Shown piece by piece: positions 11,055 to 23,400 of a stretch of DNA of 60,000 nt. How positions within the stretch are numbered: the first letter of the stretch is position 1; each line of letters opens with the position of its first letter. The notes under the pieces were generated by a model that was given only the letters and a program-made list of their open reading frames with translations, did no database searches and was not told where the DNA came from. This DNA is from Owenia fusiformis (taxonomy: Eukaryota; Annelida; Polychaeta; Sabellida; Oweniidae), in contig CAIIXF020000011.1 in the NCBI GenBank assembly GCA_903813345.2, forward strand, positions 36,888,062-36,948,061. The letters run 5' to 3'. The position numbers were made by a program, and so were the translations under genes.

Positions 11055-11238
11055 TCATGTGACCCATCAACAAATAACCTGATTGGATAACTAAAGTGAG
11101 TCATGTGATCAATCAAAAAATAACCTGATTGGCTAACCAACATTCATCTTGGTCATGTGACCAACCAACAAATAACCTGATTGGCTAAATAACATTCATG
11201 TGAGTCATGTGACCAACTAACAAATAATCTTATTGGCA
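11055..11238 (+). repeat. Short tandem repeat, ~58-bp unit, about three copies
   Basis: Units contain CATGTGACC, CAACAAATAACCTGATTGG and a variable linker, repeated at about 11055, 11112, 11154 and 11208 (last one partial). Each carries an ATTGG (inverted CCAAT) pentamer. It is probably within the 3' UTR or just downstream of the Rabin8-like gene. Confidence 0.7.
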
Positions 11239-11450
11239 AATGGAAAAGAAATAAAATAATCTCAAAACTCAGTAGAAGGCTCTGTGAGAAGGAATAGGGT
11301 AAGACTGGGACTTGATACAAGATTCAGTTCTCATAACTATGTAACCAATATATGCCATGTCAATATGAATTAAGGAAGGGAACGTTTCTGTGAGAGATCA
11401 GATTAAAATGCTTCCATAGAGTTTTTTGAGTATTTTATCAAAGTGTATTC

Positions 11451-11581
11451 GACTCCCCTCCATAAATTTTGTTAATATAAGTATATATATAATATAAGTT
11501 TGGATGTTAGTTTAATGTCAGAATGCCCTTATATGGACATATAGAATTCAACAGAGTGAACGAGGTTTATGGAGGAGAGTA
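11451..11581. repeat. Small foldback with 15-bp inverted ends
   Basis: ACTCCCCTCCATAAA at about 11452 is inverted as TTTATGGAGGAGAGT at about 11567, with one mismatch. The 130-bp size and AT-rich interior suggest a MITE fragment; the target duplication is unclear. Confidence 0.45.
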
Positions 11582-14500
11582 TAGTTCTGTTTGTTTCTTC
11601 CAAAATATATGTTTATTTGTACAAAATTAGATTTGTTATAAAACCTCAGATTTGAAAACATTCCATTGCGAGCATGGAGGCTTTATGAAAAGATGGAATG
11701 AGTTAAAATTCTTGTTTCATTTCCAATGAGTTTTTTACAATTAGATTTGATCGAAGCATTCTAGGGTTTGAAGGGCCAAAGTAATAGTTTCCTTTTTTGG
11801 GTTTTGATGAAGTAATGCTGTATGGAAGTTGAAGATATGGTTCATTATTGTTGCAAAGAACTTCTTTCAAAAACATTGCTTTCTTTACACATGATCAAAA
11901 TGTCTGTCCAGTCAACCATACAATGTCTCAAATAAAACATTTAAGCTGTTTGAGTTTGGAATGTTCTTAAACAGCCCCAGAGTGCTGCTATTATGGGCAT
12001 CTTGATGTAATGAAAACTACGGAGGGTTCTCTGTCAACCATTTAGTAGGGTGTTGCGTTATTTTTGACATCTAACGCACTAGTAACATTTTATAAAAAAT
12101 ATGTTACAGGCCACTATATACAGTAAGCCACCTCCTAAATCTCTTTTTTATTATTTATATTCAGAACATTATTAATCGAAATGCTTATTAACCTTTGTTG
12201 GTAAAAGAGAAATAAGGTGAAAATGATAACTGGTTGTGAATGACAGGGTGGCCATGAAGTAAGGTGAAAAGTAACTTTTTCAAACATCAATAAATGTAAC
12301 TGTAAACCCAGGTCCTGCATTTTTAAAGAATTGTAAAAATACTCGATGATGTTCAAAAAAGAACTTATGATTTACTTTCTGATTACCATATACAACCATT
12401 ATAAGCAAGAACTTAAGAAAATTGTACAGTTCTATGCATACATAGCAAACAGTTTAATACTAATGCTTTGATGCCTTGCTATATGTTAAAATACTCTAAC
12501 GTTTTAACATTTCTGTCAACGAATATTTCATTTATTTGGAGATCAAATGTTTTTGATATTTTTATGAAAGATTTTGTAAATCAAACGTCATGCTTAATGA
12601 AAACTTTATTGAAACTTTATGGAATTTTATCGAAATGCAATTTTTTTGCATTATCAACTTTTTTGTCCTGAACTGAGTGAATCAAACTTACCAGATAAAT
12701 TGCTTTAATTTTGCACCCATATGGCTTTCATCAATGCTTTACAACATCACCAATTAAATTCACCAATAATTACTAGTTTAAAGTGTTATTTTGGAGTTTT
12801 TTGAGATCCATTATGTAGTTATCAATGTCCAGATAACAGCAATAATTGTAAATGGTGTCAAATTTAAGCAATTTACAGTACTTTATGCATTTTCTTATAA
12901 AATGCATAAAAATAACTTGAAGAAAATATGCAATAATTTTAAAATGTGAAGACATTTACAATATTATGTAAATAACAGTTTTACATCAATTTATTGGCTG
13001 TTTTTAAATATTTTGTATTAGATACGTGGAGGTGGGTTGGAGTGCTATGAAGCAGAAAATGTACATTTTAATCAAAAACATCAAAATTTCCGTTACCTCT
13101 AGTACTCTAGTATTTTTGCTGTAAAAGTTTAAACTCTCTCCATGTAATGGTGTGTGTTATGCTCCTTAATTTCCTTATTTTGGGAAAAGGCTGGTTGTAA
13201 AACTCAAAAAGTTCAATATTATTAAACTATTATAATTATATTCATGTATATACAGTACATAAGAGAACTATTTTCAAATATAACTTGTTTTAGTTGATGT
13301 GTTTTGTTATTGTTCAGTTTTAATCTAAAATCATGGTACTTACAGTACCATTAGAGAATTTTTTATACTATGGTGCCATATTTACAGTCCGTAAAGTACC
13401 AATTTGCCAAAAAATGGGAAAATTGATCATCCTTTGTATTTTTTGTCACACTCGAAGTAATAATTCATTGGAAATTTTAAAAAGTGAAAACCTTTCTATT
13501 TTGCATTGAGAAATCGGCCAATTAAAATAGCCTCGAAAATATGTTGTCTAGCGTTTTACAGTAATCCATTCCAAGTCTGGGGCTTATAAAAGAAGGATTT
13601 ATAGTGTTGTTAGTGTACCGTTTTACAGTTTTAAGTTACATGTTTAATATATAAACCTGTCTTGATCTCGTTCCAATGAGTACTGTGTAAAAAACCAGTG
13701 TTGATAAAACTGCTTTGAAGTTCTATCTGATAGACTACCACTGTGTGAAAGAAATGTAATAGTGATTAAAGGGAAATTGAGTGGAAAAACAAGATATATA
13801 GGGAACATTTTTCTTTGCATAACTGTTAAAAATAGGAATTCGCACAATGTATTTAAGAGAAAAAGAAAAAATAGAAAATTGTATACCGTAACCGTTTATC
13901 ATTAAAGTGCTAACAATTTCCAACTTAGCATACAATACGTCATTGTGTATACGTTAGCGTTAGAGTATGCGACAAGATTCACGTCATTGATGATAAAAGA
14001 AAATTGATTAAAAAAGGAATTAAATATTTTCTGGAAGTTTGGACAATCACGAAATGTTTGGGAAGCAAAATATGCAGATTTCTAAGATACACTCGTATGT
14101 CTGCATTGATGCAAAGGAACATACGGGGGTTGATCGAATACACCACTTGCTTTATAAATATTTATACTTTATGAATATTATTCATATTTGGCCTCACTCA
14201 TCCCGTATATAGTAGTTTCATTTTGTATAAAAATAAGCAATAAATTTTACAGGTGACATAGGTATTTGGTTACCATAGCAACATAACGACAGGGTTTGTG
14301 GAGTATTTTTTTTAGTTATATAATACATACACCCACTCCATAAGTTTGGCTACTGGAAGTCACCGATGGGTAGTGGTGTCATGTCCATGTTGGGTGAAGT
14401 AATGGGTTTTAATTTCACAAATGCCGTTCAAATGCATTCATCAATTTTGAAAGTTTTATGTTACAAATTTTACCGAAATAAACCTAAAGATGAATAATTT

Positions 14501-17500
14501 GCGATATTACTACCAATCCACCGACCAAGAAACAACTGAAATAAAACCTTGTGAATCAAGATGCAAGCTAGATAAAGTTCCGCAAAATGTTAACCATTTT
14601 TGAAATTTTTTCATGAAATGTTACGGAACTATAATCACCGAAACAATTACCCCTATTGTACTAAAATAGCAAAATTGATTTCTGTATTTGCCAAAAAACA
14701 CATGCATTTTTATGCGTTGTTGCATCGCTGCATCACAGTGTGGAATAACCATATATTATTGAATCAATTCATTTATGCATTAAATATTATTACATAGTAT
14801 TGTTGAACCATCATACATTGTACCATAGTGCTGTATCGGTTTATTAATGCTCTGCAATGGTGTGCTATTGTATCATAAATATTGCATTTTGTTATCATGC
14901 AATAAAATATTTTAACAAAATGTGTTGATTTATACCACATTATTGTATTTGCATTATGGCATTTTGTCGCTTTAAAGATATTGCATTGTTGCATTTATTG
15001 CATTGTTGTAGTTTTGCATTGTTGTAGTTTTGCATTGTTTGAGTATTGCATATATATTAATACAAGGTGTTTTCCCACGTTATCAAGAGGCTCTAATTAA
15101 GACAAGAGACATGGAAACCTTTCTGATGGAAATGTTAACCCCAGTTTATACCCCTTGTGAACTAGCAAATTCACTAACTAGGCGATAAAACAATCGGCAT
15201 TTCCTGACTAATGATCCTCACTTCTCCAAATGTACATTTAGACTCCCGTCAAGCTCAAAAACTAGTACTGGAAGCTACAGTGAAACCTATGCGGAGTGCA
15301 AACATATCGTTTGAAAACTATGGTATGTGGAGATGTGTGGTATTGCCCAGCCTAAAACTGGAGACTTTTTTACACTTTGTGATAAAATTGGTTCCAATAT
15401 TTAACATTCTCTTGAGACTTTATAAGTTTTTGCTGCTATTTTGAAATTCCTGATATTAAGATTTCTTTTTTGGCCCACGAAATACAGTAGGTGTATATAG
15501 CTTAGATATATCTTCGACTTTCACAAACATGCACGTTTACGAAAACAGTAAAAGCTGAGAAACAAATGGTATTGGTGCCATTACATGTATTGGGAAATGG
15601 ATTGCGTCTGAGTCAAATTGAGAAAAAATACGGTCGGGGAAAAGCTCTGAGAAATGCTGGAAGCCAAGAACAGACACTGTTTTTTCTTTTCTAGCCAAAT
15701 TTACGTTATTGGCACAAAATAACCAAAAGTAAGAAAAACGAAATTACAAAGGGCAAAATTTTAAAAACAGAACACTATAAACTCCTATTAATATGGAGAA
15801 TATGAGATCTAAACTAATATGAAACGTGGATCATTTGTATCAGTCGAAATTGAAGCTAAAAATACCAAATCAAGAGTAGTGACTGTGTTTACCAACACAG
15901 GTATCATTGTACATCCCTACTGTGTTAAAGGATGCCGATGTGCTAATAAGGATATGTACGAACCGTTTCTTCGGGATTGAACCAACGGTTTTATCGAACA
16001 TTGCCAAGTAGTGTTGGTAAAAGTTACTAGACAGAAAGGAAATCCCAATTATTTTCCCACGTTTGAAAAGCCAAGGTGATCGCGATTTAAATTGCAAAAA
16101 CGAGATTTAAGAAAGGGTGCAAAAATAAATGAAACAAGCACAGAAGCAAACAAACAAATCACCTAAATGCCCAAAAACTAAGCAATTCATAAACTCCTTA
16201 TACAGACACATTGCAGAAAGATATTATTACAGCGTAAAAATCAAATTAAAAGCCTCACATGAACTGTTAGCAAGAAAAGGAACATGATGGACGTGGCAAA
16301 ATAATCAAATCGTATAAGTAGAACAGGTGATTCCGACATAGAAAGTTTCAAGATCCATCATTAAAGTTGGAGATACCATTATTGGATAGACAACTACAAG
16401 TAGCTAAGTCCGGGGCTTCAAAAACACTTTAAGTTTAAGATAGTGTTTGATCATGATGCAATAGATTTAGGAAATAGCACCAGAACTTTAAGTAGTAGGG
16501 AAACGCGGTTTCTGACCCATCATTAACCTAACTACAAATGAATGCCATATTTTTTAGTTGAATATTTAACCATTAACCCGAGGAGGTTAACTATAGTTTA
16601 TTAACCAGTCGGCGGTGCACCCGATAAGTCTAGAGTTGATGAGTTCCACAACCGCCAAGAAAGATTTACCCTCTACAGGATAAGTGAATACACGGGGAAT
16701 CCAGAAAACCGCAATCTTTGTTAAAGTTTCGCCACAAAACTGTTCAAGATACCAGCGAGGCCAAACAGTGCTCGTATATGCATACATACACATACATAGT
16801 ACCTAACTGCTCGAATCCTAAGTGTTGTAAGTCTGTTGTTTCTATCTAAATTTGTAACCCAAAATCAACGAGATACGTGTAACTGTTTCAATTGAATTGA
16901 ATTGAATAGTAATCTCCAACTCACTGCAAATAGCCATGCTTCAGTACAACGTCACCAGTTAATTAATTTACAAATTGGTTAATCTTCTGGGATTAGGATT
17001 AAAGGATTATCGGCACTGGAAAAGAGTGTAAGTACGTGCTGTATACTATACTGTTGCCTGTCTGTAATAAACCCAAAACATCGAGACTATTGAGCGCCCA
17101 ATAGACGGATAGAGCCTATAGACAACATTATGTTCAGCTGATGAGGATAAAGCGAAACTTCAAAGAAATTGATGCTGAAAGGAATAATATTAAAATGTGA
17201 GAAGTATTATAAAGTAAGGAATCGGGATAGAGGGGTTGAGGGAAGCGGACGCAGACGGGACTGACCGGCCAACCGTGTGTAGAGGCACGCAGTCTTGGAA
17301 TAGGGGCTAGGAAGAAGCTAAGACAGAAATAGAGATGGGAAGAATCAGCTGTGTGGGCTACCTTACAAATTATGCTGTGAAACATTGTATCGTGGTAAGT
17401 AAAACAACGAGACAGTAACTCATACATTTTTATCAACAAAATAAAAATATTTTATGCCCGGGATTTTATGTTGAGCAAAGGTGGTTTCAAATTTTGGCAA

Positions 17501-19510
17501 GGGTTATTATAACATTATGATCTTTAGTTCCCCGTCTGTTTTCCAGTTTGCTTGTTTTAATGAAATATAATTTGTGACTAGTACGTGGTATGATTTTCTG
17601 GCAAACGTGCAATGGGAAAGTGACAACTTTGAAAAGTAGGATGGACTTCATGCTGCCCTTAAACATAGCCCTTAGGGTTTAATGAATATTTTAGTACTCT
17701 TACTAAACATCTAAAATTAGAATAAAAATATAAACGTTTTTTTTACTTTCTATCTTTTTATGCAATTGGATCATTGCGTCAGACTGACAGATAAGTTCAG
17801 TTTTTGAAATATATCACAATAGTCAGACCCCCGCACCCCCCCCCCCCAGGTTAGATATGGATGTCTCCCGGGATGCCTCGCCTACTGCACTAATCTGGTT
17901 CTTAGTAGAGGATTAGGGTTTCTGATTAGTGGAACGACAATGTGAATTGTATTTGAGATCTTAAAATAGAACAGGAAATAATAGAGATGGAGGATCATTT
18001 CCAGATTATTTCCACTGGGTGCATTTTGTGGCATTTCATATGATAACAAGGGGGGGGGGTGTTAATCAATGAGAGCCAGTGAATGGGAAATGCCTTCCTA
18101 AAACTATGTAACTGACTTCCAATGTACTGTTTGTACACTTGATAGGTGTCAATAGTCCATGTTTTAAGGTGGCTTTAACCCTATATTTAATGATTCACGA
18201 CAATCTAGATATTGTATTATATACATGTATCAAATCTATCTAGGTTTTTTGAACGGTTGTACTTGAAACGCCCCCCGTCACGTAGTCTTGGTTCGGTACC
18301 CTGTGACTTATCAGTCGTCACATTATGTAAAACACGGGTTTGTTTTGTTTTGTACTGTACTTCTATGACATACAGTACCTGTATTATTAACAACAATCAG
18401 TCTTCAAGGTTGAGTGTGTTTGGGGGGTGGGCCATTGACGTTTTAAATATTTGTTAGTGAATGACAGCTTGCACGTAAACTTCACATAATCGTAAAGAAC
18501 CATCCCTGGCAAAATTTCCGAGGGTGGAAATATCTTATTTGTAAATTGTCATAATTCAGTTTCATGACTTTAGGAAAATGAAATGCCATTTCTCGTGGAA
18601 CTTAAGTACTTCAATGAAATGTTGATAATGTCTCTAATTTTGTTTAAAGTGTTCTGAGACACTCATTGAGATTGCATATTGGAAAGGGTTAAAAGGCTGC
18701 AGCACTTGGGCTGAGACCCCAATTAAAATGGCATAAACAGAAGGTGAACGTAAAGTTTACTCTTGAGTATGCGAAATATGTTTTGTTAATTTTCAACAAG
18801 TAAAGATACCATAAAAATGTAATGCCCGAGATAGTGGTAATGATTCAATTATATCCAACGTTTCCTAGATTTTTTTTTAGATTTTTAATATCAATGCATT
18901 ACACATAGAAATTGTCCCGCGGTGTTTTATAAAAGTTCTACTTTTGAAGTATTTGGCAAGAAATGTCTACAATTGCAAGAATCCACAGACGAGCCAGGGT
19001 CAGAACTTGAAACAAGAATAAATCACATTCAGGCTTAGAGCTCCCTTGCAAAGGTACTTTTAAGGAAATAGATACATACAGCTAATCCAATCGGACCAGA
19101 GAACACGAAACCAAAATATATGCAAAATATATATGCAAAACTAGTTTTAATAACCAAAAGATCCTTTTGGAGAAGTGGATTGTTCGCTGAACAATTCATT
19201 CTTTCATATTTTTCCAAGACATCCCTTTATTTTTGCTGTAACCTTAATTGTTAATTAGGGCATTTAGCTCTAGTTTTTCCTTGAAAACTCCTCGCTCATG
19301 TCTGGTGTTTGGTTAACTTAAAGACCCAGCCACGTGAGCAATTTCCTCTGACGCGACCCAAGATGTTTGGCTGCCCGTAGAACTGCCCATGTAAACTTGG
19401 ATTTCTGATTATGACCTCAAATTGATAATAGTCTCCCACTATGAACTAGCTTTTAAAACCATTTATTCATATCAATATGATCTGAAACCGTGTCATCCGA
19501 TCTATGCGAA

Positions 19511-19629
19511 TTTGACTTTCCATTTCTGACCTTGACTTTCTATCTCTGACCTTGATTTTCTATCTCAGACCCTGACCTCCCACCATGACATGACATGGAC
19601 ATGACCTCTACTCCGATAATTGACCTTGA
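19511..19629 (+). repeat. 20-bp tandem repeat carrying TGACCTTGA nuclear-receptor half-sites
   Basis: The unit ACTTTCTATCTCTGACCTTG is repeated about three times with decay. It yields TGACCTTGA (reverse complement TCAAGGTCA, the extended half-site of ERR/NR5A receptors) at 19527-19535 and 19547-19555, exactly 20 bp apart, and again at 19621-19629. It lies about 0.8 kb upstream of the first recognisable NOX4 exon. A regulatory role is only a guess; a simple minisatellite explains the repetition. Confidence 0.4.
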
Positions 19630-20427
19630 ACCGCGTCTCAGACTTTTCTTTACTTGCGACATTGACCTAATTGAAGCTTACGTATTACAAGAAAGAACCA
19701 TATGGAACGTGACATTAACAATGTCACACGTCGCCACGTAGACAACGAATTGCTTGCTGATTACAGTACGTTTGGCAATTTCATGCACCATTCACTTGTA
19801 CTGCTGTTCTACCAGTTCAGTCTTTTTCTTCTATCGATCAAGATGCCACTTGCAAAAAATCAAAAAGTTTAATTGGATACAACGCACGCCCACTGCTTTT
19901 GGGGATGCAATTAATCAAATGAACACACTGGACATGGCGATTATCACTGCCCCATCCACTCTAATCAGTTTCTTGCAATACTTTGACATGATCTCCGATG
20001 CAACCATTTCAATCCCAGAGTCCTCAGTAACTCAGAATTCAACCCAATACAGCTATTGGCCAAACCAAGGTAGAACGAAACATATGACACAATGTCAACC
20101 AGGTGGGATACATCAAAATAAAACATAGAAATAGTTTATTTTCAGGTGTGATGCAGCTGCCATTGGGGTTATAGCAACTCTCTACCTGCTGTTCGGCTTA
20201 TTTTCTTAAAGTGGCAGAAGGATATAGCAAATGTAAATTGTTGTGAGCAATCATTCAATTAACATGTCAATGCGTGGGTGCTTGTCCCTTTACCCCAAAA
20301 AGGATATCTGATGAAAAACGCAGGCAATTTGAAAGATTTGCGACGATTCATCGAAAGGTTGCCCACTTCTTCCTTTATTCCATGTTTACTGGAAGTTCTG
20401 GAATTGATATTCTATATTTATTTTCAG

Positions 20428-23400
20428 TTGATATGGATTGTGATAAATGTGCTGCTCTTCTGGAAGACATACATGCACTACAAGTATGAGCCTCAATGGT
20501 TTTACCTGCACCAGATACTCGGGGTAAGTTTGTTAGCCCGCCAGATGATTTCTTACATGTTCGGGGACAAGATCGGTAAATGACACGGGGAGGGATTATC
20601 GAGCTAGGACGCTTCCTCTTCGGATGGAACACAGTGATGTGGTTCCTTAATTCTGGTGTCACTGTCACACGATCTCACCAAATTCATCCAACCAACTAAC
20701 CACATACTCACTTTTTAAAATGCATAAATAAGGGTTGTGTACTGGGAGGTTTTGGATATGGGGTTTATCCAGAGGGAGATATGCATATCTACCTGAGGGA
20801 CCGTAGGGACCGAAGGTAGATGTGCATATCTCACGAGGGATGAACCCCATATCCAAACCGACCGTACATAACTGCTTTATCCTATACCAAGTAGAGTTTT
20901 CAAATTTTCTTTCAATTTTTTCGAATTATTTTTTCTTTTTTCAATTTTTTTCACATTTTTCAAATTTTTTCTAATTTGTCTATTTTTCTATTTTTTTCTT
21001 TTTTCAATTTTTATTTTTTTACATTTTTTTCAATTTTTTCTTATTTTTTCAATTTTTTTTTTCGAAGCGGGAAGATATGCCCTGGAGCGGGAGATATGGA
21101 GGTTCAGGATATGGACACCTCAAAATCAGGATACGGGATATATCTTACCAACTTATCTCCCTAAAACTCTACTTGGCATAGGATATATGAGTATATTAAC
21201 TCAAGGTGCATGGTAGGGTATGCGCGTATAACTCGGAAGTCGAATAATATCACTGTGAATATGTCCTTACCAAAATTTCGGGGTCACAATGTTCGCACAA
21301 CTATTAACGTAATTCTTTCTGTTCAAGATGCCATGGGCAAGTTAGCGAGGGCCCATATTGTTACTTCCCATGATGCAAAATCCGTTTGCCGTTTCAACCA
21401 AAGATACTAATATGAACATGATTATATTTTAACTTACACATAGACATTATTTTTGGCATAATCGCAACGATGTTGCAAAATACAATTAATCTATGATCTC
21501 TAGTACAATAACTGATGATACAATGCTCCCAGGAGGTCTCATTTGTTGAATAATAATTGTGTTACTAACAAGATTATAATTGTCTTGCACCCTAGACTTG
21601 ATCCAGGTTGATATTCTTGCACCCAAACAAAAAAGAAAATGCAAATATTTCATTTATCTAAAAAACGCGCGAACATCTCAAACCTGTGGATTGGACTTTC
21701 GCAACTCTGATGAAACATACAATCTCACCTAGGTACCCCCAATACACAGAACTCTACAATACTAACACATGAATCATATATCAATAAATGACCTCGTTAT
21801 TTTCTCCACAGAAGTTAAAACATATTAATTCATTTAATTCATTACTTCCATTTTTTCTCATAAAATCAACAATGTTTAAAACATTTCAATGTTTTGATAG
21901 TTCTTAGTAAAAAAACAAAGGGCAGCATTCGGGAAAAAAGAACTTACAGAAGGGGCTATTAGAGACAAAAAATATTATTATTAGAGAGATAGAAGAGAGT
22001 TAAGTTTTTATGCTTTTACAACTTATTTGAAGCATGCAGTACGTCATCACATTAACCGACTTAGTAGTGGTCAGATTAGGCCAACGTTATAAGAGATTCC
22101 ATCCAAGTTAAGTTCATAGTTCATTTTTTATTCATATGTGTTCATATTCAAGGAAAATGGCCCACGGTGGACAATCTTATAAGATCGTTAACCGACTTTT
22201 TATATTGTGGTCAAGATAGGCCACTGTTTCTACACATTCCAGTTCTGTTTATTTATTCTTCAATATACAAAGTTGCTCATATTTATAGGATAATGCCTTA
22301 AGGCGGGCAGAGTGGTAGAGTATAGGACAGATAGTCCCCCAAGTAAAATCAAGATTATTACCACCTTGCCGGGCCAGTTCTAGGGGTTTTAGTGCTAGTT
22401 TAGAAGGCGTTTATTTTACTATATCGACCTGAGAAATGTGTGACGTCATAGTGGTGGTCCATATGGACCGGTCTAGAATATATTCTGGACCGGCAATTTT
22501 CCCCGGGAAATTAGATATCGTTCAATGCGTAAGATTTTCTTGCTGTTTCAGTCCTGGTCGTTAACGGTGGTAATAATACTAATAACGTCATTTCTGCGAG
22601 CAATAAAGTGAAATATTGGACCTTGGGCCTTCGGCCTTCGGCCCTCGGTCCAATATTTCACTATATCGCCCTTAGAAATGACGTTATTGTACTATTAACC
22701 GTTGGTCGAAAGTCGTAATCTTCGTATCAAAAGGGCACCATAATTTATAGGATTTATTTGTACAGATGCCCTAGGGCCAAACGTACATCCAACAATAAAA
22801 ATATCACAATTTACAATTACAGTTATAATTTATATTCTGTTGTATGGGTTATCACTTATCAAGAACCACTTTTCAAAGAAAACTAAGTGTCGAAATATCA
22901 TTTTGGAGAAAATAGTAATGTTTACAGTACTTTTCATAAAAAATATTTGAACAGAGAAAATTTGATGAAACAATATGTTTTCTTTTGCAAATTGCGAGGC
23001 ACGCCATAATTTGTTCTACTTCAAATTTGCTAAATATCCTACTAAGAACCCTGACACGTTTATGTTATATTCAGATCATGGAAATAAAAATAATCAAATG
23101 TTTGTACTCTATGATTGTGTCCATCAACAGCTGTCCCTCAGTCTAAACTTTGCAGCAAGTGGTTCAATTGCTCTGTACTTGGTAAACAAAACCAAGATAA
23201 CACTACAGGCCCTAGATCGCATGTAGTTGGTACACAGACAGAAGATAACGGCACATTATGATCCCAGATCGCATGCTTCTTTTTCATGCACATCAATTGC
23301 CCTAACTACATTGATACTGCCAAATGGACAAATGGCAAATTTTTGAATTTGGGATTTTTATTTTGGTATGGTTCTGCAAGAATTCGATCATCATGATAAA

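Larger units (their letters stand above)
10428..20427. other. Intergenic region, 10 kb, no supported gene
   Basis: The region runs from the Rabin8 stop to the first recognisable NOX4 exon. Short ORFs here are low-complexity, lack splice-supported continuity and match no family I know. It must contain the Rabin8 3' UTR (AATAAA at 11250-11255 and 11931-11936) and probably the NOX4 promoter and first exon, neither of which I can place. Small repeats inside are listed separately. A run of about 14 C lies at 17835-17848 and a TTGCATTGTTGTAG-type short tandem at 14985-15050. Confidence 0.6.

Noticed and set aside
15870-16097. 75-codon minus-strand ORF with a superficially protein-like sequence
   Set aside because: No family motif, splice sites or neighbouring exons support it; it lies in a long non-coding stretch.
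19754-20128. Candidate NOX4 first exon
   Set aside because: The translated sequence bears no likeness to NOX4 N-termini and has no suitable donor in phase with 20428.
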